NCBI GenBank assembly: GCA_025455225.1
Contig: JALOMY010000291.1
Coordinates: forward strand, 1-6,599
Length of the DNA stretch: 6,599 nt
Direction: 5' to 3'
Origin: Cyclobacteriaceae bacterium
GTDB lineage: Bacteria; Bacteroidota; Bacteroidia; Cytophagales; Cyclobacteriaceae
The position numbers and the translations under genes were made by a program. The stretch's first letter is position 1, and every line of letters begins with the position of its first letter. The notes below the pieces were generated by a model that was not told the origin of the DNA, did no database searches, and worked only from the letters and a program-made list of their open reading frames with translations. Shown in pieces: positions 5,700-6,599 of this stretch.

Positions 5700-6599
5700 T
5701 AGTTAATAACGTCAGGATTGGTGTCCCAGAAAACTTTAACGGTAGCATTGTAGTCCTTCTGTACCGCATTTTCATTCAGGTTCACATAATCAGCTGGATA
5801 AATCTGTGACCTTAAGAAAGGACCTGGATTTGGCTGAAGAGTTGGCTGAAGGTTACGCGGAGCGCTGGTTCTGCGCAGGTTGTTGTAGGCTTCCACACCA
5901 TTACCCCAAAGTGAAATATAGAATTCACGACCGGATACATCTAATTTATTAGCTGCATTGTCGTAGGCATCCAAAACGGCTGCAACGTAAGCATCGGTTG
6001 AAGACTCACGACCCGGAGATAACACCTGACCTTTGCTCGTTGCAAAGTTCTTAATCTGGGTTATCGATTTACGGATTCCAGTTTCCATGTCTGCACGTGC
6101 ACCTGCTACATCATTGGTGCGGATTTTAAATTCAGCCTTCATGAAATCAGTAAACCACGACATCATAATCGGATGTATACCGGCTCCATTGCCGCCATCA
6201 CCTTGTACGGTTTGACCCCAGAATGTGGGTGACAAGTTATTGTCAATTTTTCCACCGGCCGGATAAACACCAACGCACGTTAATACCGGTCCATCGGGAG
6301 GAATACCAAAACCATCACCGTGATCTCGGCCATAGAAACCCGGATCGAAAACGCAGAATACCTCAACACCGGCTGCAATATAGTTTGGCGGGGGGGCTCC
6401 CGGGGCACAGCCTAATGATTTAGGGTCAACAGCCAACGCCTGGTCAATGCTTCCAACCTGGCGGTAGAAATAATACCTCCAGCGCGGATCTTCCAATCCA
6501 TAACCCTGGTACATTTCCCACATAAAATAGTTGGCTATATAGCCGCCTGCCTGACCAGCATTCGGATTGTAATATTGCTGATAAAGCGGATGACGGGAC
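5699..6599 (-). CDS. SusD/RagB-family nutrient-binding outer-membrane lipoprotein, C-terminal part (N-terminus beyond the right edge)
   Basis: The frame is open to the right edge, so the ATG at 6523 is internal; 299 residues are visible from base 6598. Family marks of the SusD-like_2 type: YIANYFMWEMYQGYGLEDPR (19-38), YGRDHGDGFGIPPDG (89-103) with GVYPAGGKID (109-118), HPIMMSWFTDFMKAEF (142-157), then EFYISLWGNGVEAYNNLRRT (225-244) and the typical ending FLRSQIYPADYVNLNENAV (261-279). Such proteins form the lid over a SusC TonB-dependent porin and capture oligosaccharide or peptide at the cell surface. The signal peptide, lipobox and partner susC are expected off-window to the right. Three cysteines (64, 82, 108) surround the RDHGD region. 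A run of seven C, positions 6396-6390, encodes APPP without breaking the frame. The stop TAA shares its last A with the ATG of the next lipoprotein gene. The ligand cannot be told from sequence. Confidence 0.92.
   Translation of the reverse strand, partial: SRHPLYQQYYNPNAGQAGGYIANYFMWEMYQGYGLEDPRWRYYFYRQVGSIDQALAVDPKSLGCAPGAPPPNYIAAGVEVFCVFDPGFYGRDHGDGFGIPPDGPVLTCVGVYPAGGKIDNNLSPTFWGQTVQGDGGNGAGIHPIMMSWFTDFMKAEFKIRTNDVAGARADMETGIRKSITQIKNFATSKGQVLSPGRESSTDAYVAAVLDAYDNAANKLDVSGREFYISLWGNGVEAYNNLRRTSAPRNLQPTLQPNPGPFLRSQIYPADYVNLNENAVQKDYNATVKVFWDTNPDVIN

Noticed and set aside
6033..6423. Two small plus-strand frames inside the SusD-like gene
   Set aside because: Antisense shadows of a gene with clear SusD-family motifs throughout.
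6521..6523. ATG as the start of the SusD-like protein
   Set aside because: The frame stays open to the right edge and the 25 preceding residues (ending GGYIANYF) fit the family, so this Met is internal and the gene is cut by the window.
1..6599. Search for CRISPR arrays, transposases, attachment sites, tRNA/rRNA genes and defence cassettes
   Set aside because: No spaced repeats, terminal inverted repeats, cloverleaf structures or matching proteins were seen. The genes are conserved core genes plus part of a Sus-like operon.

Overview
The window is a housekeeping stretch of a Bacteroidota genome, probably of the Cytophagales/Cytophagia type (the class is inference). Evidence for the phylum: the divergent and intergenic promoters carry the Bacteroidota -7 element TAnnTTTG; start codons are preceded by A/T-rich leaders rather than Shine-Dalgarno sequences; S16 has a long charged and Ala/Pro/Glu-rich tail; TrmD is short; and a SusD-family lipoprotein gene is present.

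Layout from left to right. (1) Bases 1-171, minus strand: the first 57 codons of sucA (2-oxoglutarate dehydrogenase E1), running off the left edge. (2) 172-360: divergent promoter region between sucA and rpsP. (3) 361-2617, plus strand: the classic rpsP-rimM-trmD-rplS cluster (S16, 16S maturation factor, tRNA m1G37 methyltransferase, L19). A terminator-like hairpin lies between rpsP and rimM, a second promoter lies before rplS, and a strong terminator follows rplS. (4) 2744-4601, plus strand: fbaB (DhnA-type class I fructose-bisphosphate aldolase), followed directly by accD (acetyl-CoA carboxylase carboxyltransferase beta subunit). (5) 4664-4698: a symmetric terminator serving both converging transcription units. 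(6) 4719-6599, minus strand: a two-gene piece of a Sus-like nutrient-uptake operon. A SusD/RagB-like lipoprotein (SusD-like_2 type, N-terminus outside the window) is followed, with a one-base TAATG overlap, by an unassigned 326-residue lipoprotein. The matching SusC TonB-dependent porin would be expected beyond the right edge.

Most of the window is ordinary conserved biology. The one real anomaly is accD. Recognisable homology begins only about 14 bases after the fbaB stop. No ATG lies between that stop and the carboxyltransferase homology, so the usual N-terminal leader is absent and translation would have to start inside fbaB. All four zinc-ribbon cysteines expected in AccD are replaced, while the rest of the ribbon region and the catalytic core are well preserved. 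I found no CRISPR array, transposase, tRNA, rRNA or evident novel defence system here.
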